64,000 nt of DNA. Origin: Nocardia amikacinitolerans NBRC 108937. GTDB lineage: Bacteria > Actinomycetota > Actinomycetes > Mycobacteriales > Mycobacteriaceae. Numbering within the stretch: the first letter of the stretch is position 1; every line of letters starts with the position of its first letter. The notes under the pieces are model-generated. The model saw only the letters and a list, made by a program, of their open reading frames with translations, was not told the DNA's origin and ran no database searches. The stretch spans positions 96,456 to 160,455 of the forward strand of contig NZ_BDAU01000033.1 of NCBI RefSeq assembly GCF_001612615.1, in the 5' to 3' direction. Shown here in pieces: positions 33,767 to 43,570 of the stretch. The position numbers and the translations under genes are program-made.

Positions 33767-36370
33767 ATGTTGGCGGAACGCAGAGCACGGACGGGGCGTC
33801 TGCCTGCGGAAATGGACGATTTCGTCGGCCGCGATGCCGAGTTGGACCAGATTGTCGGACTGCTGTTGTCATCGGCCCGGTTGATCACGTTGGTAGGTCC
33901 GGGGGGTATTGGGAAGACACGTCTCGCGACCGAGGTGGTCCGGCGGATCCGTAAGTCGAGTCGGATACCGGTCTATTGGGTGCGGCTGGCGCGGCTCACC
34001 AGAGGCTCCGATGTGGCCGCAGTCGAGAAGGTAGTCGCCTACACCGTGGTCGAGTCCGATTTCTGCGGCCGGTCCGAGTGGGACGCGCTGATCGCCAAAC
34101 TGGCCATGACCGACGAGTCGGAGCGGAGCAAGAAGTCGATCCTGGTGATGGACAACTGCGAGCACGTGCTGGATGGCGCCGGACAACTGATCTCGGAGTT
34201 GCTGGAGATAGTGCCTGGCCTGACCATCTTGGCTACCAGCCGTGAGGCGGTGGGTTGGGTCGACGAGCACGTTGTGACGGTTTCGTCGTTGTCACTCCAG
34301 GAGGCCGTGGCGTTGTTCCGGCAGCGCTCGGAACTTGCCGGTCACCCCATCGCGACGAAGGACGAGATTGCGATGGCGTCGCGGATTTGCCGCCATATGA
34401 ATAACTATCCGCTATATATCCGGTTGGCGGCCGCACGGCTGATGCGTCGGCCGTTGGCGATGATCGTCGAGGAACTGAGCGGAGAGGTGACCGACAAGCG
34501 GATGCGATGGACGCACTGGCCGCGGTTCGGGGCCGAGACCCGTCACAGGGGAGTGCGCGACGCGATCGTCTGGTCCTACGACCTGTGCCTGGACCAGGAA
34601 CGGCTCCTTCTGGACCGCATGTCGGTCTTCGCGGCCGGCTACGACACGGGTCCCGGGGAGGACTCCCTCTCCGACGCGGACGTCGGTGTCGACCTGGAAG
34701 CCATCGAGGTGGTCTGCGCGGACGATCCTCGAAGGACTGGGGACCACCCGGACCAAGTCGAGTCCACGACTCTACCGGTCGAGGATATCGGCCGCGTGCT
34801 CGAGCGCCTGGTCGACCAGTCCCTGGTAACAGCGCACATCACAGCGACCACGGTGCGGTATTCCCTGCTGGAGAGTGTCCGCGTATTCGCTGGACAGCGG
34901 TTGCAAGAACGCTCCACCGCAGAGGTGGACGAACCAGCACGCCTCGCGCAACGGCATCGGCGCTATTATCTGGACAAAGTCGTTGCAGCGCAGAAGAATC
35001 GGCTCTTCACTGGCTACCGCGAACTACAGGACTGGATCCGCGCGGCCTGGGACAATTTCGCGCGGGCCATCGAGACGAGCATCCCCTCCGGCGAGCCTGC
35101 GCTGGGTATGGAAATCGCGACAGGCATGATGCTGCTGCCGATCGTCAAAGGATCGCCGCACGAAACGTGCGGGTGGGCTGAACGTACACTCCGCGCGACC
35201 CGCGCGCTGACATCGGAGCCGAATGAACCCCAGATCAGAGCTATGGCGCTGATCGGGTGGTCCTACCTAATGTCGGGCAAGACCGACGAGGGTCAACGAA
35301 TGTTCACGGAGTGCGTTGCCGCCTGCCTCCGTGACTCGGCAACTTCTCCGGACTGGCGGGCGACGCCGCAGATCGACGCGGGGCTGCCCGCTCCCGCCGA
35401 ATTCGTATGGGGCGCGGAACTGCTTCTAGTGCACCGGGATCCCGTCGCTGTCACCCTGTTTGCGCGCGCTCGGGAGAAGTTCGGCGCAGTCGGGGACATC
35501 GGTTTCGAGGTGATGTGTTCGAATATGGAGGCGTGGGCCGCGGGCTTCGTCGGATCCGAAGATCAGGCCTTGCGGATCACTCGCAGCCATCTCGACAACG
35601 CCACCGCGTCCGGCTCCGAGTGGATCACAGCTCTTGCCGAGAATGCGCGGGCGGTAGCGCTGGCGAGGCATGGAAACCCCAGGGAGGCGTTGGCGGTAGC
35701 TCGCAGCGCGTTGGCGCATCACCTTTCGACTGAGGACAAATTGGGTGAATCGTGGGCGGTGCATATACGCATATTCGCGTTGGGGCTGATCATCGCTGAT
35801 ATGACGGCGGCAGGGAACGCTGACCGTGCCGAACTCGCCGCATTGGCCACCGAAACCGCACGACTCGCGGGCGGGGCCGCCACCTTGCGCGCGCGGCTAG
35901 GTGTCGCACTCGGTGATCTGCGACCTTTCACCGACGAAATCGACAAAGCGATTGAGCTCGCCCGCGAGGTGCTGGGACAGAAGGCATTCGCCACCGCGCA
36001 GCGGCAGGGCAGCCTGTTGCGTCCGGAGGCGCATGAGGTGGAGCGGCTGGCGCTGGGAACGCTGTCCATGGACCGGTTGCCGATCGACCATCCCGCCAGA
36101 AAGGAAAGTTCGTCACACTGGCACGAGCTTTCCACGGCTGAGCAGCAAGTGGCCGTTCTGGCGGCCGCCGGATGGACGAATGCTGCGATTGCGATCCGTC
36201 GAGGAAGTTCGTCGAAAACCATCGACGCCCAGATGGCCGCGATTCTGCGCAAGTTGATCATCACCTCGAGGGAAGAGATCATCAAGCTGGTTCCGGAAAA
36301 TCAGATCGGTCTGGTCCGGGTAGAAGCGACGAAGCGGCCGCATCGGACAGCGAAGAAGCGATCGGGGTGA
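33767..36370 (+). CDS. Large LuxR-type ATPase (STAND/LAL-like) transcriptional regulator
   Basis: 867 residues. Residues 15-55 hold FVGRDAELDQIVGLL and Walker A GPGGIGKT (44-51), and ILVMDNCEHVL near 125-135 is Walker B. A winged-helix-like region and about 400 residues of TPR-like helical repeats follow. The C-terminal HTH (about 787-840) has ELSTAEQQVAVLAAAGWTNA and SSKTIDAQMAAILRKLIITS, a LuxR-type domain with unusual helix content. These signal-transduction ATPases act as switchable activators. Nocardia genomes hold many copies, often beside DUF4254 genes as here (36569). No autoinducer domain is present. Confidence 0.85.
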   Translation: MLAERRARTGRLPAEMDDFVGRDAELDQIVGLLLSSARLITLVGPGGIGKTRLATEVVRRIRKSSRIPVYWVRLARLTRGSDVAAVEKVVAYTVVESDFCGRSEWDALIAKLAMTDESERSKKSILVMDNCEHVLDGAGQLISELLEIVPGLTILATSREAVGWVDEHVVTVSSLSLQEAVALFRQRSELAGHPIATKDEIAMASRICRHMNNYPLYIRLAAARLMRRPLAMIVEELSGEVTDKRMRWTHWPRFGAETRHRGVRDAIVWSYDLCLDQERLLLDRMSVFAAGYDTGPGEDSLSDADVGVDLEAIEVVCADDPRRTGDHPDQVESTTLPVEDIGRVLERLVDQSLVTAHITATTVRYSLLESVRVFAGQRLQERSTAEVDEPARLAQRHRRYYLDKVVAAQKNRLFTGYRELQDWIRAAWDNFARAIETSIPSGEPALGMEIATGMMLLPIVKGSPHETCGWAERTLRATRALTSEPNEPQIRAMALIGWSYLMSGKTDEGQRMFTECVAACLRDSATSPDWRATPQIDAGLPAPAEFVWGAELLLVHRDPVAVTLFARAREKFGAVGDIGFEVMCSNMEAWAAGFVGSEDQALRITRSHLDNATASGSEWITALAENARAVALARHGNPREALAVARSALAHHLSTEDKLGESWAVHIRIFALGLIIADMTAAGNADRAELAALATETARLAGGAATLRARLGVALGDLRPFTDEIDKAIELAREVLGQKAFATAQRQGSLLRPEAHEVERLALGTLSMDRLPIDHPARKESSSHWHELSTAEQQVAVLAAAGWTNAAIAIRRGSSSKTIDAQMAAILRKLIITSREEIIKLVPENQIGLVRVEATKRPHRTAKKRSG

Positions 36371-36452
36371 CATCTGGGTGGATGAGGCGCACTCTGTGGC
36401 GCGACCGATCCGAGGCGTCCGCGTGCCCGTCCCGTGTGGCCGAGGGGCGTAG

Positions 36453-36465
36453 GTAGGTAGATAGT
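36453..36465. repeat. 13-base direct repeat, copy 1
   Basis: GTAGGTAGATAGT, preceded by one more GTAG unit. The identical 13-mer recurs at 37166-37178. Each stands in the gap upstream of a small gene (36569 and 37412). Confidence 0.55.
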
Positions 36466-36568
36466 GAGCCGCGTCACCGACTGGCTCCGAGTACTCCCGA
36501 TGCGCGCTGCCACCTTAGACCTCGAAGCTCGAGTGGTCCGTCGGAAACACAGTGCGATGAGGTCGTTG

Positions 36569-37105
36569 ATGAGTACGAACACCTGGCCCGCTCCGGCCGA
36601 GCAGTCGGAGAGCCCTTCGTCGTCGGACGATGCCGTGCCCTTGTTGGATCCCGGAAAGCTGATTCAGGCGATAACCGGAAGGGTTTCCGGCGGCTCGGCA
36701 CTCGTCGGGTGGGCGAGGGAACTCGGCGATCTGCACGCTGAACTGGTTGCCATCCAGTTCGGGCGGGCGTCCCGATCCGGCTACGTCGACGGCGACCGGA
36801 TTCATGCCGAGATCGATCGAACGGTCGATGAGATCAACGCGTGGGCGGCGCGGCATGTTCGGCGTGTCAAATGTGCACGTAAACATACGCATTCGCTGGG
36901 CGAGGTGATCAGCCATATGGCAAGAACCTACGCCGAGGCGTGGTGGACGGTACTGCATACGTCGGACGTCGCCCTGTGGCATGAGGTGTGGTCTCAGCTG
37001 GGTGAAGTGCGGCAGGGCTACGCGGATATGGTCGTGGAAATACGTGCGCGGCATCTTCAGCTTCCGCTGGGCGCGCGCGCGATTCGGAAGCGCGGAATCG
37101 AATGA
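36569..37105 (+). CDS. DUF4254-like protein
   Basis: 178 residues; I choose ATG 36569 because GATGAGG lies 6 bases before it, though ATG 36557 is possible. The helical pattern GWARELGDLHAELVAIQFGR, then RIHAEIDRTVDEINAWAARH, then HTHSLGEVISHMARTYAEAW and LWHEVWSQLGEVRQGYADMV fits the DUF4254 family of Nocardia. These proteins lack a known activity and frequently neighbour LuxR-ATPase or similar regulators. The gap of 198 bases and the repeat GTAGGTAGATAGT upstream suggest separate control. Confidence 0.7.
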   Translation: MSTNTWPAPAEQSESPSSSDDAVPLLDPGKLIQAITGRVSGGSALVGWARELGDLHAELVAIQFGRASRSGYVDGDRIHAEIDRTVDEINAWAARHVRRVKCARKHTHSLGEVISHMARTYAEAWWTVLHTSDVALWHEVWSQLGEVRQGYADMVVEIRARHLQLPLGARAIRKRGIE

Positions 37106-37165
37106 TGCCGCGCTCGATGCTTATGCCGTCGCGATATCGGACGACGGCAAGGCCGCCCGCCCGTC

Positions 37166-37178
37166 GTAGGTAGATAGT
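37166..37178. repeat. 13-base direct repeat, copy 2
   Basis: GTAGGTAGATAGT, identical to 36453-36465. It lies in the 306-base gap 37106-37411, in which no other gene is seen. Confidence 0.55.
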
Positions 37179-37411
37179 TTGAGGCCCCGTGCGGAATAGT
37201 TTCGCAAGGCCCCGATGTGCGATATCCCCTCGAGCCTGCATGCTCGAAGAGTCATGAGGTGGTGATGCACTCGAATCATTCTTCGGCACTTTTCACCTCG
37301 ACGAAGGTTCGCTCGGACGCGAAGTGGCAACGGCGCCGATCAAGGTTCACAACGGCGTGAACTCAGCCGCGTCCGAGACGGACCTGCTTCTATATCTGAG
37401 GACGGTTCTAC

Positions 37412-37606
37412 GTGACCAAGGAATACTGCTCCCGGTGCGGAACGGCACTACTGTCGGAGATCGAGCGTCATCGACGCCTGCACGTTCGCTGTTCGACTTT
37501 CGAGGAACGTGCCAGCGCTCGAATGACTCCCGCCGATTGGGACGCCGTAGCCGACTGGCTCGATCCAGGTCGAAACCATCGAAGGGGGCAGATGGGGGCC
37601 GAATAG
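37412..37606 (+). CDS. Small protein with CxxC motif
   Basis: 64 residues from GTG 37412, with GAGGA upstream at slightly long spacing. YCSRCGTALLSEIERHRRLH followed by VRC has a CxxC and a later Cys with nearby His residues, as in short zinc-ribbon or zinc-knuckle peptides. The rest (TPADWDAVADWLDPGR) is acidic and helical. No named family is recognised and no partner gene adjoins it. An overlapping frame (37324-37647) is open too but less protein-like. Confidence 0.4.
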   Translation: MTKEYCSRCGTALLSEIERHRRLHVRCSTFEERASARMTPADWDAVADWLDPGRNHRRGQMGAE

Positions 37607-37809
37607 CGGCCCACTGTCCGGCGGCAGCATCATCGCGAGCCGACTGAGACGCCGCTGCAGTCACAGCTGCGCCGAGAACCGGCAATGCCACGATGCCGAC
37701 CTAACGCCTCGCACCACTGGTATGCCACTGAGGAGGTATCGCATCCGTGACCGGAAACGATGGACGGAGTTGCGGTCTTTCGCAAGCCTCACCATCGTCT
37801 TCATCCAGA

Positions 37810-38382
37810 TCAGGCCGAAAGGCGGCCGCGGAGCCGGAGGGCGGCCAGCGCTGCCCGCGCGATTTGGTCCGGTGGCGCATCGATCCCGATTTCGGCCACT
37901 TGCTCGTCGGGTGTCGGATCCTCCAGGGTGCGCAGTTGGGAATCCAGCAGGCCAGCGGGCATGAAGTGGTCGAGCCGTGTGATCAATCGCCGGTGCAGTT
38001 GCTCCCGAGTGCCGATGAGATGAATGAAGGTCACGATCGAGCCGGTCCGTCCGGGTACGGCGCTTCGCAGTACATCTCGGTAGGACCGCTTGAGCGCCGA
38101 GCAGGTGACAATCCCTGAGCGCCCGGCCCGGACCTGTACTTCGATCCATTGTGCAATCCGGGCCAACCACGGCCATCGATCGGAATCGGTGAGCGGTTCG
38201 CCGTCTGCCATTTTCGCGATGTTCGCCGCCGGATGCAGATCGTCGCCTTCAACGAGTTCCCAGCCCAAAGCCGCGGACAACATCCCGGCGACCGTGGACT
38301 TCCCCGAGCCCGACACTCCCATCACCACGACAATGTGCGGTCTGGCTGCACTGTGACGCGGGATATCAAAAGGTTCCGGCAC
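37810..38382 (-). CDS. gntK: Gluconokinase
   Basis: 190 residues. The P-loop VVVMGVSGSGKSTVAGMLSA (about 18-37) and the family motif EGDDLHPAANIAKMADGEPLTDSDRWPWL are diagnostic of gluconokinase, which phosphorylates D-gluconate to 6-phosphogluconate with ATP. IVTCSALKRSYRDVLR and DHFMPAGLLDSQLRTLEDPT complete the family pattern. It lies 36 bases after the GntP permease gene in the same direction, forming an uptake-and-phosphorylation operon. Confidence 0.95.
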   Translation of the reverse strand: MPEPFDIPRHSAARPHIVVVMGVSGSGKSTVAGMLSAALGWELVEGDDLHPAANIAKMADGEPLTDSDRWPWLARIAQWIEVQVRAGRSGIVTCSALKRSYRDVLRSAVPGRTGSIVTFIHLIGTREQLHRRLITRLDHFMPAGLLDSQLRTLEDPTPDEQVAEIGIDAPPDQIARAALAALRLRGRLSA

Positions 38383-38418
38383 ATTTCCTCCTTGGCGGCA
38401 ACGCTGCCGTGTGCGGCT

Positions 38419-39894
38419 CTATACGACGGCGCTGAGTGTGAGGACCCCGGCGAGTCCGACGACTGAAATGACGCACTCCATCACCGTCCAGGTCTTCAAG
38501 TTCTGCACGACATCGAGACCGAGGTACTCCTTCACCATCCAGAACCCAGCGTCGTTGACGTGTGAGAGGAACAGTGATCCAGTGCCGATCGCCAACACCA
38601 TCAGAGAGGCGTGGGTGGATGTGAGATCGGCTGCCACCGGAGCCAGAATGCCTGAAGCGGTCACCGTCGCTACTGTCGCTGATCCGGTGGCCACCCGGAT
38701 GACCGCAGCCACACACCACGCCAGCAGCAATATCGGCAGGCTGCTATCACGCACTGAATCGGCCACCCAGCTGGCGATGCCGGTGTCGACCAGTACCTGC
38801 TTGAATCCGCCCCCGGCACCGACGATCAGCAGAATGCCCGAGATCGGCGGAAGTGCGCTGTCCATTGTGGCGGCCAGGTCGGACCGGGTCATCTGTGCCC
38901 CACGGCCGAATACGACGAGGCCGACCAGCACGGCGAGTCCCAGTGCTACCACCGGTGTGCCGAAAAAGGTGACCGCTTGCTTCAGCATCGACCGGGACTG
39001 CGGTGCCATCACGTCGGCGACGGCGCTGGCCAGCATGACGACGACCGGCAAGCCGATGACAGCCATAGTGGCGGCGAAACCGGGCCGCGGGCGATCCGGC
39101 GACGAATCTGGGGTGAGGGCATGATGTTCGACATTGTCGGTGCCGGGGCGGGCGCTTTCGGAATCGCTCTGCGCGGGGCCGCCCACAGGCACATTGCTGA
39201 GCAGGCTCGGCACCGGGACCCGGACCCAGCGACTGGCCAAGGTCGCGAACAATGGGCCGGCCATAATGATCGTGGGTATGGCGACGGCGACACCCAGCGC
39301 GAGTGTGAGTCCGAGATTCGCCTGCAACGCAGAGACTGCAACCAGTGGGCCCGGGTGCGGCGGTACGAGGCCGTGCATGGCCGACAGTCCGGCCAGGGCA
39401 GGGATCGCGACGGTGATCAGCGACAGCCCCGAGCGCCGTGAGACGAGAATGATCACCGGCATCAACAGCACCACGCCGATCTCGAAGAACATGGGCAAGC
39501 CGATCACGGCTCCGACCACACCCATCATCCACGGCAACGTATGCGGCCTGGAGTGTCGGAGCAGGGTGTCGACTACTTGATCGGCCCCACCGGAATCGGC
39601 GAGGAGTTTGCCGAACATGGCCCCGAATCCGATGAGGATTCCCACGCTGCCCATGGTCGAGCCGAACCCGCTCACGAACGACTTGACGGTGTCTGCGGCA
39701 CCGAGGCTGGCGACCACGCCCACCGCGACCGCCCCGAGTGCCAGGGCCAGGAAAGGGTGCACTTTGAGCCAGGTGATGAGGGTGACGATCAAGGCGACAC
39801 CGGCGAGGGTGGCAACGATCAGTTGCGTGCCACTGGCGTTCGCGGCGGCTTGGGCGGCGAGCATTGGCGCAGCCAGTAATTGGTGATGATTCAT
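38419..39894 (-). CDS. GntP-family gluconate:H+ symporter
   Basis: About 491 residues from ATG 39894 (39930 also possible). Around a dozen hydrophobic helices occur. GntP hallmarks include PFLALALGAVAVGVVASLG, GFGSTMGSVGILIGFGAMFG, GLSAMHGLVPPHPGPLVAVS (the PPHPGP motif) and LSHVNDAGFWMVKEYLGL. A hydrophilic loop of about 45 residues near the centre (SDSESARPGTDN) is longer than average. It should import gluconate across the inner membrane for the kinase encoded next. Confidence 0.93.
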   Translation of the reverse strand: MNHHQLLAAPMLAAQAAANASGTQLIVATLAGVALIVTLITWLKVHPFLALALGAVAVGVVASLGAADTVKSFVSGFGSTMGSVGILIGFGAMFGKLLADSGGADQVVDTLLRHSRPHTLPWMMGVVGAVIGLPMFFEIGVVLLMPVIILVSRRSGLSLITVAIPALAGLSAMHGLVPPHPGPLVAVSALQANLGLTLALGVAVAIPTIIMAGPLFATLASRWVRVPVPSLLSNVPVGGPAQSDSESARPGTDNVEHHALTPDSSPDRPRPGFAATMAVIGLPVVVMLASAVADVMAPQSRSMLKQAVTFFGTPVVALGLAVLVGLVVFGRGAQMTRSDLAATMDSALPPISGILLIVGAGGGFKQVLVDTGIASWVADSVRDSSLPILLLAWCVAAVIRVATGSATVATVTASGILAPVAADLTSTHASLMVLAIGTGSLFLSHVNDAGFWMVKEYLGLDVVQNLKTWTVMECVISVVGLAGVLTLSAVV

Positions 39895-39944
39895 GACACA
39901 ACTTCGGGTCGAGACGGTGATGCATGCCACTATGGCGGATTAGT

Positions 39945-39964
39945 ACGATGAAATCAAGGATCGT
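39945..39964. promoter_or_regulatory. Possible operator between gntP and gntR
   Basis: ACGAT (39945-39949) and ATCGT (39960-39964) form an inverted repeat within the 151-base divergent gap, where a GntR-family repressor would act on both genes. Arms are short, so the assignment is weak. Confidence 0.3.
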
Positions 39965-40045
39965 CGTTCATAAGTAGTACGTATCGAACGGCTGACTGGA
40001 TACGTGTGCTCGCCGGCTTCGGCGCATGCCAGACTGAAGCGGTGG

Positions 40046-40789
40046 ATGAGGTCAGTGGTGGGTGAGTGTGGCGAGCAGCGCCAGTTGCACGAGTCGGTGC
40101 TCGATCAGCTGGGGTTCGAGATCGTTTCCGGTGCGCTCCCCGCGGGGGCCCGGATCTCCGCGGAGGAGATCACAGCACGCTTCCAGGTGTCGCGAACGGT
40201 CGCGCGGGAAGTGCTGCGTGTCCTCGAATCCCTCGACATGGTGCGGATCCGGCGTCGGGCCGGGGTTACCGTACTAGACCAGCGGGAATGGAATGCTCTG
40301 GATCCCAAAATGATTCGCTGGCAGCTGGCCGGTCCCGGCCGCTTCTCGCAGCTGGCCTGGCTCGCCGACCTACGCTCGGGTGTCGAGCCCCTGGCTGCTC
40401 GATTAGCCGCCACACACGCCTCGCCGACCCAGTGCGGCGAGCTGACCGCAGCGGTGATCGGCATGTCAGCGACTGCCCGGGCCGCCGACACGGCAGCCTA
40501 TCTCGAACACGACATGCAGTTCCATGCGACACTTCTAGCCGCGTCAGGAAATCCGCTGCTGGTGGCGTTCGCACCGATCATTCGGGAGGTGCTGGTCGGC
40601 CGAACGGAACACGCGCTCATGCCGCACCACGCCGACCCCCGCGCCTTGCAGCTGCACCTCGACGTAGCCTCCGCGGTACAAGCCGGAGACGGTGCGGCCG
40701 CGGAAAGTGCGATGCGGGAGATCGTCATCGAGTCGGCGACGGCGGTCGCCCGTCTAGAAGAACAGCCCCAAGCCGATCCGGGCCTATGA
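40046..40789 (+). CDS. GntR-family (FCD) regulator, probable gluconate repressor
   Basis: About 247 residues; start ATG 40046, with in-frame GTGs at 40055 and 40058 also possible. The winged HTH reads LDQLGFEIVSGALPAGARIS, then AEEITARFQVSRTVAREVLR and VLESLDMVRIRRRAGVTV. The FCD effector domain (about 90-235) has the conserved metal-binding pattern around DMQFHATLLAASGNPLL and HLDVASAVQAGD. Divergent placement beside GntP and gluconokinase strongly suggests it represses them and releases on gluconate. Confidence 0.88.
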   Translation: MRSVVGECGEQRQLHESVLDQLGFEIVSGALPAGARISAEEITARFQVSRTVAREVLRVLESLDMVRIRRRAGVTVLDQREWNALDPKMIRWQLAGPGRFSQLAWLADLRSGVEPLAARLAATHASPTQCGELTAAVIGMSATARAADTAAYLEHDMQFHATLLAASGNPLLVAFAPIIREVLVGRTEHALMPHHADPRALQLHLDVASAVQAGDGAAAESAMREIVIESATAVARLEEQPQADPGL

Positions 40790-40854
40790 CAGGACCGGCG
40801 GTGGCCACCGCGATCGCTGCATCCGCTGGGGCGAGCATTCCTCTGATCCGCGGA

Positions 40855-41925
40855 TCAGGCGAACAGCTTCTCGGAATTCCCGCGCATCACATCGGCGAGC
40901 CTGTCACCGGCGAGTTGTGCCGCGTTGTCGAGCGCTTCTGCGTTGGTTCGCCCTTCAGTGAGGGGTGTGAAGGGCCAGTCGCTACCGTAGTGGATGCGGG
41001 AAAGATCGGCGACACCCAGCAGAGCGGGCAGCTGGTCCGGGAGCGGCGACCCGGCTAGGTCGAAGTGCATCTGCTTCAATGCTTTTCGCAGCGGCTGGTC
41101 CTTGCCGGTCTGTCGTCCGCCCAGGGCGTCGATGCGTGAGCACAGGACCGAGAGGGCAGCTCCGCCGTGCGGAACGATGACGCGGATATTCGGGTGGCGC
41201 TCTGGGACGCCTTCCAGCACCATGTTGGCGATGGTGCGGGTGGTGTCGAAGAGAAACTCGATCATCGTGTTCGGGTAGGGCAGGCCGGTGTCCAGAGTGC
41301 CGCAGGCGGTGTGAGGGCTCGTTGGATGCAGGAACAGCACCGCTTTGCGGCGATTCAGTTCGGCGTAGACAGGTTCGAGTACGTCGTTGCCGAGGTAGGT
41401 GCCGTTGAAGTTCGTTTCGAACACCACACCGGCGGCACCGAGATCATCCAAGGCGTAGGCGATTTCGGTCAGCGCCCCGTCGATATCGGGCAGCGGGGTC
41501 GAGGCGAAGAAGCCGAACCGGTCGGGGTGGGCGGTCTTCAACCGTGCGCCCTCTTCATTTACCCGGCGGGCCAGCGTGCGCGCGGCGATGTTGTCGGTCA
41601 GGTTGACACCCGGAGAGGTGATCGAGACATATTGCTTAGTGACACCGAGCTGGTCCATCGCATCGAGCGCCGCGGACTCGCTCCATTGGGGCAACACCGG
41701 GATCCCGTCGGGTTTCGAAAGGCCCGCTGCGACCATCTCTTCCCGATAGAAGTCGGGCAAGTAGTGACAGTGCACGTCGATCCGTGGTGTCGCTGTGGGC
41801 GTTTCGCTGCTCGGCTGTTGGTCGGCGCACGCCGTCAGTAGTGGAATCGATACGGCCGCGGCAGGCACCGCTGCTGCGGCGGTGCCGAAGACCCTGAACG
41901 CGGTCCGGCGATCGAAATCAACCAT
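40855..41925 (-). CDS. Exported amidohydrolase_2-family metal-dependent hydrolase (lipoprotein)
   Basis: 356 residues. The N-terminus has twin arginines (RRTAFRVFG) and a lipobox-like LLTAC, so a Tat-exported lipoprotein is likely. The TIM-barrel starts RIDVHCHYLPDFYRE (HxH metal ligands) and includes AVLFLHPTSPH, RVIVPHGGAA and IHYGSDWPFTP with the catalytic Asp. It belongs to the ACMSD/5-carboxyvanillate decarboxylase-like amidohydrolases, which decarboxylate or hydrolyse small acids. It lies 44 bases after the next amidohydrolase gene in the same transcript. Confidence 0.87.
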   Translation of the reverse strand: MVDFDRRTAFRVFGTAAAAVPAAAVSIPLLTACADQQPSSETPTATPRIDVHCHYLPDFYREEMVAAGLSKPDGIPVLPQWSESAALDAMDQLGVTKQYVSITSPGVNLTDNIAARTLARRVNEEGARLKTAHPDRFGFFASTPLPDIDGALTEIAYALDDLGAAGVVFETNFNGTYLGNDVLEPVYAELNRRKAVLFLHPTSPHTACGTLDTGLPYPNTMIEFLFDTTRTIANMVLEGVPERHPNIRVIVPHGGAALSVLCSRIDALGGRQTGKDQPLRKALKQMHFDLAGSPLPDQLPALLGVADLSRIHYGSDWPFTPLTEGRTNAEALDNAAQLAGDRLADVMRGNSEKLFA

Positions 41926-41969
41926 CTATGTCTCCTGAAAGGTGGCGGTGGCTGACAGAGCGGTCCGGG

Positions 41970-43307
41970 CTATCGCGTCTTGTCCACGACGGTCTTGCCG
42001 CCCTGGATCACAAGCTGCACATTTGCCAGATCGGTGATGCTTTCGGCCGGATTGCCGGACACCACGAGCAGATCCGCCAGTTTCCCGGCCTCGACAGTCC
42101 CGAGCCGATCCGACAATCCGAGCACTTCGGAGTTCGTTTTCGTCGCGGCCTCGATTGCTCGCAGCGCCGGGATCTGCTGATCGTTGACCATCATGACCAG
42201 CTCGGCGAGCAACCCCCACCCATGTACATCGGGTTGGTGCGCATCCGAACCGACCGCCAGGCGCACGCCGTGGTCGTAGGCGCGTTGGACCAGCTTGTGA
42301 CCTGCGGTCAGGGTGCGCAGGTCCACCTCTTCGAGCGGCTGTGTCGTTTGCGCACTGACGATCATTGTGGGCGTCACAACCGTGCCCCTCTCCGCCATCA
42401 GCGCAAAGGCGCTGTCGTAGGCGGATTCGTCCGTCAACTGCCCCGAACGTGGAATATACATGTGCTCGATATGGTCGACACCCAGCTCGATCGCCCGCAT
42501 CGCGTCCTCGGCGGTCTCGGTGTGGGCCGTGACTTTCAACTTGTTGCGATGTGCCGCGGTGACAATGGCGGCTATCACATCCCATGGCAGCTTCTGTCCG
42601 TTTCCGGCGCCGTTTGGGAACACAATGCCTGACACGATCACTTTGATCAGATCCACGCCTTTCGCCGCGAGGTCATCGACCATCCGGGTCGCCTCGTCGG
42701 CGGTCGTCGGCATGCGCGCCGCTTCGGCCGCTGCGGTCGAGTCATTGGCCCACACCGTGCCATTGGGGTGGCCGCCCTTCATCTGGAAGCTCGGGCCACT
42801 GGTTACGATCCGGGGTCCTGGCACAGCGTTGCGTGCGACCTCATCGCGTACTTGCAGTGAATCATCGAGAAAATCGCCCAGGCTGCGCACGCTCGTCACT
42901 CCGTAGTCCAAGGAACGTGTTCGCGGCACCGCGTAATCATCAGTCAAAGTCCGGCCTCCGAAAGCGGCACTGCTTCCGTTCGGCAATCCGCCCAGGTGTA
43001 CGTGGGCGTCTATCAACCCCGGCAATATCGTCTTGCCGCGTAGGTCCACAACTGCGGCACCGGTGGGAGTCGGAATACCGGCTCCCAAGGACACGATCCG
43101 ATCACCGGAGACGACGACCGTCGCGTTCTCGACCGCCGGTCCGCCCCGGCCGTCGATCAGCCGAGCGCCGGTGAATGCCCGGACCTGGGTTCCGGTAGGT
43201 GCGGAATCGGAACCCGGTTTTCCGGAGCATGCGGCAGCCATTGCCAAGGGCGCTACCGCCATGCCCATTAGAACCTTTCGGCGCTCAACTGAACCACCGT
43301 GTGCCAC
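41970..43307 (-). CDS. Exported imidazolonepropionase-like amidohydrolase (lipoprotein)
   Basis: About 445 residues; GTG 43307 or the preceding TTG are the start options. The N-terminus has ERRKVLMGMAVAPLAMAAAC (twin Arg, then lipobox Cys). The amidohydrolase_1 barrel shows KTILPGLIDAHVHLGGL (HxH), DLIKVIVSGIVF (metal-site Lys region), KVTAHTETAEDAMRAIELG, VDHIEHMYIP and LAVGSDAHQPD with the catalytic Asp. Substrates in this group are cyclic amides, peptides or organophosphate-like esters. It is co-transcribed with the second exported amidohydrolase, implying stepwise breakdown of one compound outside the membrane. Confidence 0.87.
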   Translation of the reverse strand: MAHGGSVERRKVLMGMAVAPLAMAAACSGKPGSDSAPTGTQVRAFTGARLIDGRGGPAVENATVVVSGDRIVSLGAGIPTPTGAAVVDLRGKTILPGLIDAHVHLGGLPNGSSAAFGGRTLTDDYAVPRTRSLDYGVTSVRSLGDFLDDSLQVRDEVARNAVPGPRIVTSGPSFQMKGGHPNGTVWANDSTAAAEAARMPTTADEATRMVDDLAAKGVDLIKVIVSGIVFPNGAGNGQKLPWDVIAAIVTAAHRNKLKVTAHTETAEDAMRAIELGVDHIEHMYIPRSGQLTDESAYDSAFALMAERGTVVTPTMIVSAQTTQPLEEVDLRTLTAGHKLVQRAYDHGVRLAVGSDAHQPDVHGWGLLAELVMMVNDQQIPALRAIEAATKTNSEVLGLSDRLGTVEAGKLADLLVVSGNPAESITDLANVQLVIQGGKTVVDKTR

Positions 43308-43570
43308 CAAGGTATGCGTCCTTATGTCTCAGAGAATGGGCCAGCGCGGAGTGCCGGTCGGATGCTTCGGTTCCCCGCTTGTTTGCTGGTTGCTAGAACA
43401 CACGGTGAATCTCAGGCTAGTGCGCGGCGAAACTGATAACTCTCTGGGAACGCCATCGGGATGGCCCGGAGACCTCATCGGCGCTCGTCCGGTGACCTCC
43501 CGCATCCAGTCCGATGGCCTTCCCATAACACCCTCCGTGACCTCGGGTGTTGCGACCACCGGTTGAACCT

